Below are positions 11,301 through 23,135 of a stretch of 64,000 bases of DNA, piece after piece. The translations under genes and the position numbers were made by a program. The stretch covers positions 372,001 through 436,000 of the forward strand of contig JAETXT010000013.1 in NCBI GenBank assembly GCA_019188255.1, given 5' to 3'. The DNA is from Verticillium longisporum (Eukaryota > Ascomycota > Sordariomycetes > Glomerellales > Plectosphaerellaceae). The stretch's first letter is position 1. Every line of letters begins with the position of its first letter. A model generated the notes under the pieces. It was not told the origin of the DNA. It ran no database searches and saw nothing but the letters and a program-made list of their open reading frames with translations.

Positions 11301-14300
11301 TTTAGCCTTCAATGCGGTTAGCGTCATCCTTTTCAACCGGACGACAAGGGTTTGTCCTTCACCGCTCGATATCACGATCCCAACAGCATAAATCCTCACT
11401 TAACATTACCACTCCAGGATTCAAGAAGGAAGGAGAAGGAGAAGGGCGGGGGGCAATGTCCATCTCAGTTGAAGGAGGGGTGGTTCCCCTCGATGCAGGC
11501 ACACACGTGTACGGTGCTAGCGCTCCCATCATGTCCGAGAGAAAACATGCTTATCCTGGCTGTGAGGCCATGCCTTACCCAACCACCCAAATCTCTCGTC
11601 TGCCACCCCATATGCAATGTCGGTCATCAACAGGCGCTCGTGAACCATGGGAGTGTCGACTCTGGGTTTTTTGCCCGGGCCGTTGACGTCCACTTCCTCG
11701 TGCCACGGATGAGCCCCGGCACAAGCAGCCGCGCGCAACCTTCCTCGAGAACAGGGTGTGCGAGGTCTTCTGATGGCGGGGCATGGGGTGTGGCGGGATC
11801 CGGTCTGCAGGGCAAGGGTTTTCGACCAAGACCTTACTGGATTCTGTCGCTGGTCAAGAGGCGCGAAGTTGAGGGCGTCCATGATTGACGATGACTTTTG
11901 GATCAGCGCTTCTCTTTTCCAAAACACATGGCCCTCGGGCCTTCTTCAGGCACATCCTGAAGCTGACGCGCCGATCCCTCGTCCCGGACCAAAGGGATCG
12001 CCACTGCCGCTTACCAATGCCGGCAGAGGTTGGGGTTCCCGCTCCTCCACCGTGCTGCTGTGATTGTGCCACGACGGCAGGGCTGCGTCTTTCTGTCGTT
12101 ACGCCGTCGGGCTGAGGGATTGTAGATACTTCCTCCCCTTCGCAGTCGCCCGGAGCGTTGGCCGTAGCCTGCAAGCTGGTGTCGTGGTCGTACCCGGTTA
12201 GTGCGGCACACGGGACCGGACTGGGCCCGCGGTGAAGTTCCGCTTCCTCGACGCTAGTAATTCCACGGCGGACGGAGGCTTTGCTGTTGACAGATGTTGC
12301 TCGAAGGCGAGGTGCTTTGAGCGATGCCGATGTGTGTCTGCAAACATCGTTGCTGTCATCGAGCGCCTGTTGCTTTCTAGTTCGCGTGAGCAGATTTGAT
12401 GCATTTTTGGTAATGAGATTCCCCCAATCATGTTAACCTACACTGCTGCGCTGATGTGCATAGGCCTCTATTTTTATAAAGTCAACCTAATTCGTGCTGT
12501 CACAAGCACGCAAAATATGACCTCTAGATTCCTGACATTGGAATTCTGAACCAGTATTGTTATGATTACGTCTGAGGTTATGACACGGTTGCTTGCTTCT
12601 GGAATTGGTCCCGAGAACAACTCACGGGACTTGATCCATGAGATAGGTATAGGCCATTGTGAACAACGCCACAAGGCTCTGGTTGGTGGACAGAGGTTTA
12701 CATTCTGCTGATGAGGTTATGCCTCTGGCCTGCACAGTATTCCATGTGGTTGTCGTAATTGGGACGAGCTGTGCTGGTGTAAACATTCAAAGCCGTCGAG
12801 GAGTTCATCGACCACTGCGTCTTGAAGTCTATTGTTAGAAACAGCTTGGTCCTCAGCCACGGGGCTGATTCACCGCTGCGCCTGTCACAAGTGTTTGTCG
12901 TATATATCGTTTCGTCACTAGTTTCTGGTGGCAGTATGGTGTCAAGCAAATGTGTGGTCCCGCGGATTCCGAGCGATCGTGCAGTACCTTCTCAGGCCTC
13001 TTCCCAATGTCCGGCCGGTTCAAGCATGGAGAGCCATGCAGCATTCCAAAATCCTGGAGAACTTGGTCTTGAATATTTTCATATGATTCTATGGGTCATT
13101 TCTCGTACCTTGACTTTACCCTTGCTTGTTACCCTGTTGCTACATAGTTCAACCGCTCCGTTCCAGAGTCATTTGAGAAGGCCGGTTCTCTAAATTGTGT
13201 TCTTATAACCTCTTTGTCATCGAGCTGGCCACGGTGCAAGTGAGTGAGCACTGAATCCGATTGGGATGAGATGTCATTTTTCTCGGTCGAATGTTACAGC
13301 TCTTTCAACATATGCAAGCAAGTGTTCATAGCCTAGGTACCCTGTGGAACTGAAGTCCCCTTGTGAGTGTGCATATGTCGGCGCCCCCGAGCACCTCGAT
13401 GGTACCAAGAATGCCAGACAGAATGCTCTGCAGAAAATAAATTGTCGTCATGAGACTGGGGCTTCGCTTTCCAATTGACCAAGTTGCGTAGGATGGCGGA
13501 ACTCCTGTTGATGCTGTTCTCTTTGCCTAACACAAGAGGAAGAAACCAAAGTGGAGAGACTTCCTCTTAGCTACAACAAACCCAGTAGAAGGCAATTGCG
13601 TGAGAGCTGGTTGAGAGCAGCAACCATTGACAGAAACTTGGTATTGGTAGGTCACTACACCTTTTTCCACCATGTCGAGATCATCAGCCTGTGAGGATGG
13701 GGCTTGATTCAAGCCTGAAGTGATCGTCTCTAGCAGCGACTATTCTGCTTTTACTCTGAACTCGGGATACACATAGCAAGGCGGATCTGTGGCGGCCCTT
13801 GAGGAACGTTTTCCTTCATAAGAAGAGGCTTTTGAGCTTGACCATAAAAAATGGTGAAGGTTGCGGATATGGGGATTTGCCACTACCTTAGGCAGAAAGC
13901 CGCGGATCACGCAAAGGCTTACCGGTCATTCCAACAGATCACTCTTACTTTTCTCTAATAGATCGGAGTCGAAGTTCTTGGACGAGGCCAGGGTCTTGCC
14001 GTTGCATCGGAAGTCGTGATACATCTTGCTCATCAACCTGAGCGGAGGGCTGCTGAAGTATGTGGACGGTTTGCCGGCTCTTCATCAAGGTCGCTCCGTA
14101 CGATTTGATGTCCTTTGATGGCAATCCCACTAGCTTGGGTCAGGGTCAACTTTTACTGATGAACAAATATCAGTAGCTCAAGGTTTTTTCCTTGCGATCT
14201 CAGGTTTGGAGGAATCCAGCAGGAATGATGCAATCATGAAATGCTGGTTCAGTCGCATTACGAATCGACCAGTGTGGCGTAGCATGTAGAGGCGGCGACG

Positions 14301-15827
14301 TGCGACGCGATCAGCGGGCTGTGCAATGACCTGCCATACTTGTAATTGTATTTGACATGCTTGTATCAGCCGGCAACCGGCACAGCACGCATAATTTGAT
14401 GGCGCACTGCCTGGTGGCTGTGAAACTTGCGTTCTTGCTACAGGCTTGCTGGCGCTTGCCACTTGTCGTACAACGTTGGCGGGGAGCGGGGAGAGGCATA
14501 GTGTCCGAGATCCGACGTCGTATTGCTTCCACCAATATCACGGGAGCAAGTAAGACTTTTTGGTAGGAGTAGGCCGAAGAGTGACGTCGGCTGCCGACTT
14601 CCTACGGAGTTCGGAGTATATAGTGGCAGCATAGATCCGATAGTGGGGTTGCTCATATCGGTGTCTTAAATCTTGGTGTGTTAGCGAAATCCGCCTCCGC
14701 TTGTTATCTGCCTTCAGGCGAACACCCTGGTCAGCTCCAGTACCTACTCTGTTTGACTAGTCTCCAACCTAGGAGCTCTCCAGGTCCCAGGGGGGTATTA
14801 GGGGTGATGGAAAACCAATGTTGACTGATGGTAGTCGTTGCCGTCAGACGGTGCATCACGACGTAAGTTACAATTTTCGGAAAGGTTCGTCATGTGTGGA
14901 AGCCTATAGCTGCTTGGGCTCACCCTAATATCTTCGGAGTGTGTTCAGTTTCCAGACCTACTGTTCCTGGATAGAACAGCAAGCTGGCTTACCGATCCGC
15001 ACGCAAGACAGCTACGCCCAAGCTGGTAGGCCAACAAGGAGTAATCATGCAGGAACTTCATTTCTCTCAGCGGGGCCATGTACATGTACATGGTAGACAC
15101 TCTAGCTCGATCTCTTTTTTGACAATTTACTTACCTTGGTAGTTGTATGATCAAGGCCTCGTTTAAGGCGATACCAACGATTGATCCCTTATAGCTACCT
15201 TGGATAGCCCATTACCATGTATCATGCACAGAATCCGATGTATTTGTATTGAGCCCGATGTGTTTTCAAACAGACGTGCCCTGTTCACATAAGCTGGACA
15301 CAGTCAATAAGTGAATTTGACAAAGTCGCTGCCATTGGGCACAGAAGTAGACCTAGTCTTCGGGCCTGATTACATGGTACGTCCGAGAATGCAAGAGAGT
15401 GACATCCGAAGCGGGCTGGACCGCAAATCACATTTCCACTGCCGGCGGCTCGATTCATTCCATCAAGCCCGATTGGTAGTGAAGTTTTCAACGTGCATAC
15501 AGATCTACAAGGCCCGAGACCTGACGTCGTGCCACAGCTAATAAAAGCCGATCAAAGAAACTGCAATCAAGACCGCACAAAGATCTACAACCACTACAAT
15601 GTAACTTAGTATGCATTACCTCTACTGCTGCCCATATATTGCCGCCGGGTTTCACATTGCACAATGCCGTCGGATTTCAGTTTGTGCCCGAGGTGGGATT
15701 GGCATGGTGATACTTCTCTGTCCTACCTAGATATAACACTTGGTTCTTCACAGCCTGCACATGATGCCAAAACCTTTCGTCCCTATCATCACATTTTTAG
15801 AAGCTCACCAGTGCAAAGACATTCGAC
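8305..15827. other. Long gene-poor stretch, no supported gene
   Basis: About 7.5 kb at ordinary base composition. Many short overlapping frames occur on both strands (longest about 260 codons at 10606-11391), but none shows a recognisable domain, consistent splicing or a convincing start. The 10.6-11.4 kb frame is Pro/Ser/Arg-rich and looks like pyrimidine-rich non-coding DNA. Two frames that read somewhat like protein are noted separately (8811-9137 and about 13964-14110). The stretch may be intergenic, promoter or decayed genes. Confidence 0.5.
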
Positions 15828-17634
15828 ATGAGCCAAAATGAGACCCTCCATGGCGGTTGGCTGAGCCACCCCGCAGACAGCTTTGAGATACAGTTCTATC
15901 GACCTTTCTTCACGCTCATTCTGGCCCTTCTTGTTCCTGCTGCTGTAGCAAGCCTTTATTTCAAAGAAGGGGAGGACGTATCTCCGAAGTGGCCCCGACT
16001 CGAGGCCCAAAAGCAGAAAGACTTCTTGACAGATGGGAGCAAGTATCTAGAAGACAGCAAAAAGATGCACAGCGACGACCCTTTCACCATGCTCACCGAC
16101 CGTGGCATGAGGACCGTTTTCCCCGCTGCAATCGCCGATGTTATTCGCAACATGACATCGTTACGCTTCAGCAAGTCTGTGGCTGACGTATTATAAGCCC
16201 GCGTCTTTAGCCAGTGGGAGTTGTGCTGACAGGTATTAGGAATTCCATGCTGGTCTCACTGGCTTTGAGCCTTTTGCCATGCTCGACAATCCAACTCAAG
16301 TGCTGCAAAGGGTAGTGCGCAAGCAATTAACGCAGCGGCTAAGTGTGTAGACCTTGCGGACCCTACGTGACGCTGTGGTCAGACGTGTTAACGAGAGATA
16401 GACTCGGTCGTCCAGCCTTTGTCATCAGAAGCTGTGTTTGCTGTGCACCATATCTTTGGGAACTCACCTGGTAAGGTCATGCGGGCCGTCTCCGATGACT
16501 TTACGTGTACTAACAGAGTCCTGAGACTGGCGGGAGATCAAAATCGAGAGTTCGGTCTCGGAGCTCGTCGCCCGCATATCTTCGCGTGTGTTTCTCGGTG
16601 AAGAACTCTGCCGACATGAGAAGTGGCTCGAGATCACGCAGTCATACACCGTCGCATCCTTCAGGGCAGCCGCCATACTCAGGACCTACCCTCGAATCCT
16701 CCGACCTCTGGTCAACTGGTTCCACCCGAACGTTAAAGTAATCCGCGGTACCATCGCTGAGTCCCGCTGCATCATTGGTTCGCTCGTCGAAAGACGTCAG
16801 AAGCTCCGAGCGGAAGCAAGGCCAACGGCTTGCCTGTGCCTACATTCAACGACGCGATCGAGTGGGCAGAGTTAGAGGCCGATGGCTATCCTTGCGATCC
16901 CGCCGTGTTCCAACTCACGTTGAGCTTTGCTGCGATACGCACCACGACCGACCTCTTGACCCAGGTCATGCTTCGATTGGCACACGAGCCGGAAAATATT
17001 GAGCCACTTCGTAAAGAGATGATTGAGATCTTGCAGGTCGACGGCTGGACGAAGAACGCACTCTTCAAGATGAAGCTGCTCGACAGCGCGATCAAAGAAG
17101 CACAACGGTTGAAGCCGATCAATATGCGTAAGACGCCAAACCCTTAGGAAATTGTGATTCCGGGCCACGCAAGTTCTCTAACTTGATCTAGTTGAAATGC
17201 GCCGCATGGCGGTCGAGGACGTAACCTTCCCAGACGGCACTCTCATCCGCAAAGGGGCACACATTGCCATAAACAACACAAGTTTTTCCCGTGCTGAAGT
17301 CTACGAGGACTATGAAAAGTTCGATATTTACCGCTTTAAGCGTATGCGAGACGAGCCTGGCAAGGAGCACACGGCACAGCTCGTGTCGACGAGCCTCAAC
17401 CATCTGTCGTTCGGCCACGGCAAATTCGCCTGTCCGGGTCGCTTCTTCGTCTCGAACGAACTTAAACTAGCCTTGTGCCACCTCCTCTTGAAGTACGATT
17501 GGAAGTCCACGCCTGGGGTCTCGCACGACCCCCTCGTCTTGGGCACCACGATTATGCACAACCCGGAGACCAGCATTCAGTTCAGAAGACGGAAGGAGGA
17601 AATCGATCTTGAATGTCTCGAGATCGAAGAGTGA
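15828..17634 (+). pseudogene. Cytochrome P450 monooxygenase with one frame break
   Basis: Five exons can be traced: 15828-16187, 16240-16342, 16402-16470, 16526-17127 and 17192-17634. The N terminus has a membrane anchor (about residues 24-45). The I-helix region reads FAAIRTTTDLL, the K-helix has EAQR (ExxR), and the haem loop is FGHGKFACPGRFF, so the catalytic parts are present. Two problems are visible. Near 16819 the reading frame shifts by one, consistent with loss of one A from an AAA run (GCAAGGCC where GCA AAG GCC is expected). The acceptor of intron 3 must be a rare GAG at 16523-16525, because the nearby CAG leads to a stop. The AAIxTT form resembles the ent-kaurene-oxidase-like fungal P450 group; the substrate is unknown. 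It is related to the P450 at 39677. A sequencing error instead of true loss is possible. Confidence 0.8.
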
Positions 17635-18408
17635 ACCCAGTTTTAGTGCGGACTGGTCCAGAACTTTTTCTTGCTGGTGACATTGCACATGGCCGGACCG
17701 TGAAGACCGGCCATCTTATCACCTGAAGCATAGATCGATATTGAGGTACAATTTGTTCGCAAAACCGATCCGTGTTCGTGAAGAGATCGGCCAGAGTGCC
17801 TCTCACACTGGAGATAGCCTGTAACACCACTGCTACACCATGAAAGCCTTGTGTCATTTCATGTTACCTTACCTGTCACAAGGTCCAGTGAATGATGTTG
17901 CCACGCAATTACTTGAGTATAGGGCCCTGGCACATGTACCCTCAGTGTCGCGGAGGAGACCTGCAAGTAGACCCTTCTACCCACGAATCACACGTACTGT
18001 GAGGTTCCGTTTGCCACCCCTCTATAAAGAAGAGACCTCCCCCCTTGAGAGGGGCTCCTCTCTTGCTCCTTCTACTGGAGTATTTCGGTCCATGCATATG
18101 AAATACATCCACTGAGGTCACCGTTTGAGGTCAATTCAGTACTTAATGGTGTAGTTGGATGTCTGAAAATCTATTGATAGACCGGCGATGCTGTCGGCTT
18201 AATTCAGTGCATTGTGATGTACCCAGCGACGATGAGATGATCATTGAGTCTACACGTTCGTCTATGGCGGAAGCATGACGCCGTGGTCGGTGCTCAGCAG
18301 TGTGTTTTTGTAGTGCAGAATCCCTGCAGGTCTGATCTGATTGATTGCTCTATACCCAGAATGAAGCCCAAACGCCTTCTAGTACCAAATGCAACCATGG
18401 TATCCTCC
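17635..18408. other. Intergenic region
   Basis: Lies between the convergent P450 and CFEM genes and so holds both 3' ends. No further gene is seen. Confidence 0.5.
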
Positions 18409-19115
18409 CTAAACGACAAGAGCAATCAAGGCAAGACTTGCGACTATGCTCAAGCTAACACCACTCCGCCCAGCAGCGCTGTCATTGGCATCGGTCGCAG
18501 AGGGCGATGCACCATCAGCTGTCGCCGCAGCACCCGCAACAATGGCGGACGCAGAGGCAACCTCGCCTGCAGGGGGGTTATTGTTGATTCTGTTGCAAAT
18601 CTGGGGCGCGACCTCTGCGGCAACTGTTCGGAATTTTAGTCTTTGATTCACCCACATAATCTTTGACGGAGAGGGAGGTGCAACGTACGTCGAGCATCAC
18701 TGGATCCGCACCCCGAAGACAGGAGAACGCAGGGCCCGATGCTGGTCGCGAGATCGGTGCCGGAGCGGCATAGACACGCAAAGTCGGTGGAGCTGCAGCC
18801 AATGTCGTCGGCGGCGCTGACGAGGCAGCTGACGGCGCACCGTGGGAGCTGGTCGACGAGACCGGGGAGGGTGTCCGAGTCGGTGCCGGAGCCAGGGGTG
18901 GACTGACTATTGGACGCGGAATCGGTGGGGGTGGCTTGCGGGGCGACACCGGAAGCGATGTCCGAGACGATGCCCTGGGCCCAATCGGGAACCTCGGTGG
19001 GGAGGGAATCGGGGATCTCGACGTTATCGGGAATGTCGATGCTGTCGGGCAGTTCGATCTGAGCGGCGGCGATGCCGAAGAGGAGGACGGCCTTGGTGAG
19101 AATGGCCGAACGCAT
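18409..19115 (-). CDS. CFEM-domain protein, probably GPI-anchored
   Basis: Two exons, 19115-18689 and 18623-18409, split by a 65 bp phase-1 intron; the product is 213 aa. A signal peptide starts MRSAILTKAVLLFGIAAAQ. An acidic linker follows, then a CFEM domain (about residues 90-160) with all eight cysteines in the right order, beginning RCAVSCLVSAADDIGC and continuing FACLC, GPC, SGC and PQIC. A Ser/Ala/Thr-rich stretch and a hydrophobic tail (SLSIVASLALIALVV) fit GPI attachment. CFEM proteins act at the fungal surface in haem or iron acquisition, adhesion or virulence. The start is the first in-frame ATG and precedes an ideal signal peptide. Confidence 0.9.
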
Positions 19116-21197
19116 GGTGAAGATGACGAGTGGTAGTGTTTGTAGTTTTGGTGACGTTCGGGTTTTCAATGTGGATGGGACAGTTTTATGACGTTGGTCG
19201 AGGATCCAGAACCGGGTATCGAACTTTGAGACGTTGGAAAAAGAAAGAAACGTTGGGGAGCGACTGTACGAAGTAGAGGCCTGAACAGCGCGGGCGAAGA
19301 AATCGAAGAGGTCGAAGAGAGTTCAGAGAAGCAGGAAGAAATGGCTGAGCGAGAAAGCGAGAGGAAGGTGAGAAAAATGAAGAGTGGAATGGAATGCAAG
19401 CGGCAAGAACGACACAAGTATGAATTGATTGATAATGCAAGTGCGAGAGAGAGAGAGGTGAATGTGAAGAGCACCTGCAAACAGCTAAATGACAGGATCA
19501 AACGTCTGACAACCAACGAACGAGATGATCTGCGTGCCCCCTCCCCCCTTGCCCCTGCCAGGCAATGAATGAGACCAGCATGTGGGAGATTTGGGAAGTG
19601 ACGTCCCACCCACCGTTCTCGCCGCAGTGATTCATGTTGATTGATGACCATGGCCAGGCAGGTGGGGCGCCGTGATTGATGGACCTGCCTTGGCACGCAA
19701 TACGGGTGCACTGCCTCACGCCTAGCAGTGGCGCCTAGCAGCCTAGCAGCTAACTCCCGAGCTCCCGAGCTCCCCTAGAATCCCGGGGCTCCCCTAGAGG
19801 GCCCCTAAGCTGGTGCCTCGAGGTGATCGGAACGCACTTCCCGAGAGCGAGCATCTGCCAGCCATCCCACACATCGCCACACCCTAGCTTGCCTAGAAAG
19901 GGCGAGAAATGATGAGGACGTCAACGTGCGGAGGGCATGGGCGTACCATATTAAGGTGGGTGGAGTTGAAACGCGAAAGCTGGAACACCCACGAGAGGGA
20001 TCATCAAATCACCATCCCTTACCCCGCCATAGTGAGGAAGAGGGACAGATCCCTCGCTTTGGCTCTGGCCGTGACGCGGCATTCTTTCACAAGCCCGTCA
20101 CTCGCCCTGCCACATTCGCCCTCTCTTCCTCCCAGCAGCTTGGCACCCAGCCATGCTTTGCCGCATGCCAGACTGACGACCCACCATTTCGTCGAGGAAC
20201 AGTACAACCTGTCTCATGGCATCCAACGCTGGCTTTCACAACGCGCAGCCCAGGAGCGTGTTGATATAACCGAGGAATGTCCCCGTCAGGCCGTCAGGGT
20301 GAGATGACGTGAGGCTCGCATTCGTAGCCCAAATAAGCATCTTGCGCGGCACGCTTATGTCATCGTGGTACATGTATGCAGGTGACGCATATGTCATAGA
20401 ACCCTGCATAATCAGCCCCCACGGCGTTACCTCTCATGTATGTAAGGTACATACATAGGTCTTCGTAAAAATAGCATCTGCATCATTGGAGGGAAAGATT
20501 ATTGTCCATATGCAAGCAATGGTTCCTAGAAAGTAAGTACCAGTAAGAATACCAAATATAACATGAAGACATGACGCGGATAGGTGAATGCCTACTGCTC
20601 TAGTCCTGCTGAGGCTAGAGATGGGTTTTGAGGACCACGTAGGCGTCACGTCAGGAACACACAATAGAAAATGGTAGCTGCCCCTAGGATCCTAGATTTT
20701 GTAGGTGTGTTATGGTGTGGAAAATCGGTCATTTTGGTGGTTGTAGTGGTGTTGTTAGGTGAAGGATTTTAAGAGAGCCAGATTTTCTGTCAACAGCTTG
20801 GCAGGCAGGTCGCGTAGGCTTACACGGACAGGGGCACATGCGGTTGCTTACGAAACGGCCATAGCTAAGTAGAGGGGTTCGGGTACCCGTAAAACCAAAG
20901 AGCAAGTAAAAGAGACTGCTATCTATTAAATTACATCCTTTTAAATCATGAATAGCTGTGATGGGTTATGCCCAATCAAGCCAGTAACTCGGAACTACGT
21001 CCAAGCAGCTAAATCGCAGAGAGGCTGGTGCGCTAAAGCAGCACCTCCTTCCAGGGAAGCATGTAGAATCCCAGCTGTTGGACTCTACGTTGCCTCTTTA
21101 TCTCGTGATAACCGGTTCCAGGCCTCGCTTTGTGAGACCACAGTGACAAGCTCTTGGCAACACCTCAGTGCGAGTGCTCGGTTAGCCGACAACTATG
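19116..21197. other. Intergenic region upstream of the CFEM gene
   Basis: 19.1-19.5 kb is CT-rich on the CFEM strand and probably its promoter and leader. At about 19740-19800 short direct repeats of GAGCTCCC occur. From about 20.3 kb composition becomes more AT-rich. No supported gene. Confidence 0.5.
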
Positions 21198-21629
21198 TGT
21201 TACGACCTGGCAGCTTCCGAAGGGGGAACACTGTCAGAGGGTTAGGGTTGCTGTTTGCAGAAGCTTAGGTTGTGACTCTGAGACGATGTGGTGTCGTAAG
21301 GCGTTGCGCACTCGTTACAATGGATACAAGGTAAGACTTAGATTGATACTGTCGTGAGAAAGAATGTATCTACAAGTACCGAATGCCCGTCCTTATATAC
21401 CTGTCATTCTGTCCTTGTCGTGTTGGGTTGGTGAGTCCATGTTGGATGGCTCACCTTTCTTGTCGTGATCCTGTTGCTTGGGTCACGGTGTGGTTAGTGA
21501 CCGGATCACTTTGAGAATCGTGATCTGGTCACGGTCACGTGAGTGATCCTGTGGGTCCGTGCGGCGCGTCCGATCGCCTGCGGGGTGTCCTGCCTGGTGT
21601 CCTGGTGACGACCGGGCTGGGGCGTTACA
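21198..21629. repeat. LTR of a Gypsy-like retrotransposon, not RIP-mutated
   Basis: A 432 bp GC-normal segment that begins TGTTACGACC and ends GGGCGTTACA, giving the inverted termini TGTTACG/CGTTACA common in fungal LTRs. Its first 210 bp or so recurs at 22823-23035 in a form altered almost only by C-to-T and G-to-A. No 5 bp duplication brackets it (CTATG left, TGATT right), so it is not a clean solo LTR. Confidence 0.7.
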
Positions 21630-22822
21630 TGATTCTCCTGGGATAGGTCGAAGTTAGTATCTTCTAAGAATATCCTAGGAAACGAAATACCCGTAATCGA
21701 CTTATTATAGATTAAAGAAGTCCTTAATAGTAATATTCTATAGGTAAGTAGAGGTAATATTTATAGGGTACTGAGTCGGACGATAGGTTAGTTTAGGGAC
21801 CTTTAGTATTATTTACGAAGGCCTTAGACTTTTAGACTATAAGTAAGTAGCTATTAAATTTATAAGTAAAGCTCTACTATATACCCCGATAACTAGAGAA
21901 ATCTAGCTTATATAGCTATAGGAAGTCGGGAATTCCTCTTTCTCTTAGCTTCGGGCGGAATCCTAGACCTATAAAAGCCTTAAAGGATAGAATAAAGCCC
22001 TTATCTTAAACTAGAACCTATCGAATAATTTATAATTACTAGTAGATAGAGCTCCCGACGTAGTCTTCTTCGGGGACTACGGGTAGAGTAGACTTCTAAT
22101 TATAGACTTACTCGGACCTTCTCTAGAAGATTTACTCGATTATTATAGATAGAGGTTTATAATCGAGACTATTATTATAATTAGCTTATAGCTAATATAT
22201 AAAAGCATTTAAAAGTTCTATCGAACCTAGCTAACTCTTCGTTAAATAACGATACTAGAAGAATTATACGATAAGGACTTTATATATTAAGATATTAAAA
22301 TAGAGAACTTTATAATCTAAGGCGGGATAGAGTAACTTTAATATAGCGAAAAAGTACTAAAGTAGTAACCCCTTAAAGTATATTATATATCGTAAAGGAA
22401 GGTAATTTATTAGAATAGTACGATATACTAATATTAATACGTATATAGAATATAAATAATTAAAGCGAGATAACCTCGAGGCTCTTTAATATATATTACT
22501 CTACTTTATTAAAGGAAAGCTATTATAGTAATATATTACCTTAACTCCTATAATAGAGAAGTACGAGAAAATTCGCGAAGCTAAGTAAGTAATAATAATC
22601 GAATATTTATATAAGGGACGCTCTAAGCTTTATATAGGCCTCTAATATATTTATCGCCTAGGCTTTAAAGAGGATCCTAACTATAACTACCTCCGAGGCT
22701 AGCTTATATAGGCTTTAGAGGGGGGGGTTAGAGATATTAAAAACGGTTAATACGACTAGGACAAGCTACCTTTATCGGCTAGACTAGCTATACTATTATT
22801 AACTCTTCTACTACTAACCTAG
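21630..22822. repeat. RIP-mutated AT-rich tract
   Basis: Strongly AT-rich sequence with TAG and TAA in place of expected CAG, CAA, CGA and TGG codons. The change starts abruptly just after the clean LTR. It contains the casein kinase remnant described separately. Confidence 0.85.
21758..22720 (+). pseudogene. Casein kinase 1 gene destroyed by RIP
   Basis: Translation through the stops gives a nearly complete CK1 catalytic domain. The glycine loop and lysine region reads GTFSIIYEGLRLLDYK then VAIKF (about 21790-21860). The segment IIDLLGPSLEDLLDY matches the CK1 signature (about 22100-22145). The catalytic loop is DKDFIY-stop-DIKIENFII (about 22270-22320), and the CK1-specific KRDNLEAL (about 22470) is followed by EKYEKIREAK and GFKEDPNYNYLRG. 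Stops sit where R, W and Q are expected, consistent with CGA, TGG and CAG mutated by C-to-T. After VAIKF the sequence reads ATAAGT, a RIP product of GTAAGT, so an intron was probably present. This suggests a copied genomic gene, not a processed retrocopy. It lies between LTR-like sequences at 21198-21629 and 22823-23035. Confidence 0.85.
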
Positions 22823-23035
22823 TATTACGACCTAGTAGCTTCTAAAGGGGGAATACTATTAGAGGGTTAGGGTTATTATTAATAGAAGCTTAGGTTATAA
22901 CTCTAAGACGATATAGTATCGTAAGGCGTTATATACTCGTTATAATAGATATAAAGTAAGACTTAGATTAATTACTATTATAAGAAAGAATATATCTATA
23001 AGTCTAGAATATCCGTCCTTATATACCCGTTATCC
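22823..23035. repeat. Truncated RIP-mutated copy of the LTR
   Basis: Starts TATTACGACC and matches 21198 onward with transition-type differences (for example TGGCAGCTTCCG becomes TAGTAGCTTCTA). It stops where the first Fot-type element begins and I could not find its continuation beyond either transposon. Confidence 0.85.
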
Positions 23036-23135
23036 TAACGTAATCCACAAGCGAGTGGTTCACCCAAGCGAGTGGTTCACTTCGCCCGGGCCCACGACCT
23101 ACACCTGAATTCTACAGATTCCACCTCCGCCCGCG

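Noticed and set aside
10606..11391. 261-codon plus-strand frame in the gene-poor region
   Set aside because: Pro/Ser/Arg-rich low-complexity translation without a domain, in a pyrimidine-rich tract; overlapping frames of similar length exist on the other strand.
13964..14113. Possible transporter-like exon (LGRGQGLAVASEVVIHLAHQPERR)
   Set aside because: A preceding TAG acceptor and some resemblance to a fungal MFS loop, but no adjoining exon could be found on either side and the frame closes after about 50 codons.
19166..19711. 181-codon minus-strand frame upstream of the CFEM gene
   Set aside because: CT-rich leader sequence translated as Ser/Leu/Phe runs; no domain, and the CFEM signal peptide has its own good ATG downstream.
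21630..22822. Casein kinase as a processed retrocopy captured by an LTR element
   Set aside because: The ATAAGT after VAIKF and extra sequence before the next conserved block suggest an intron, which argues against reverse transcription of mRNA.
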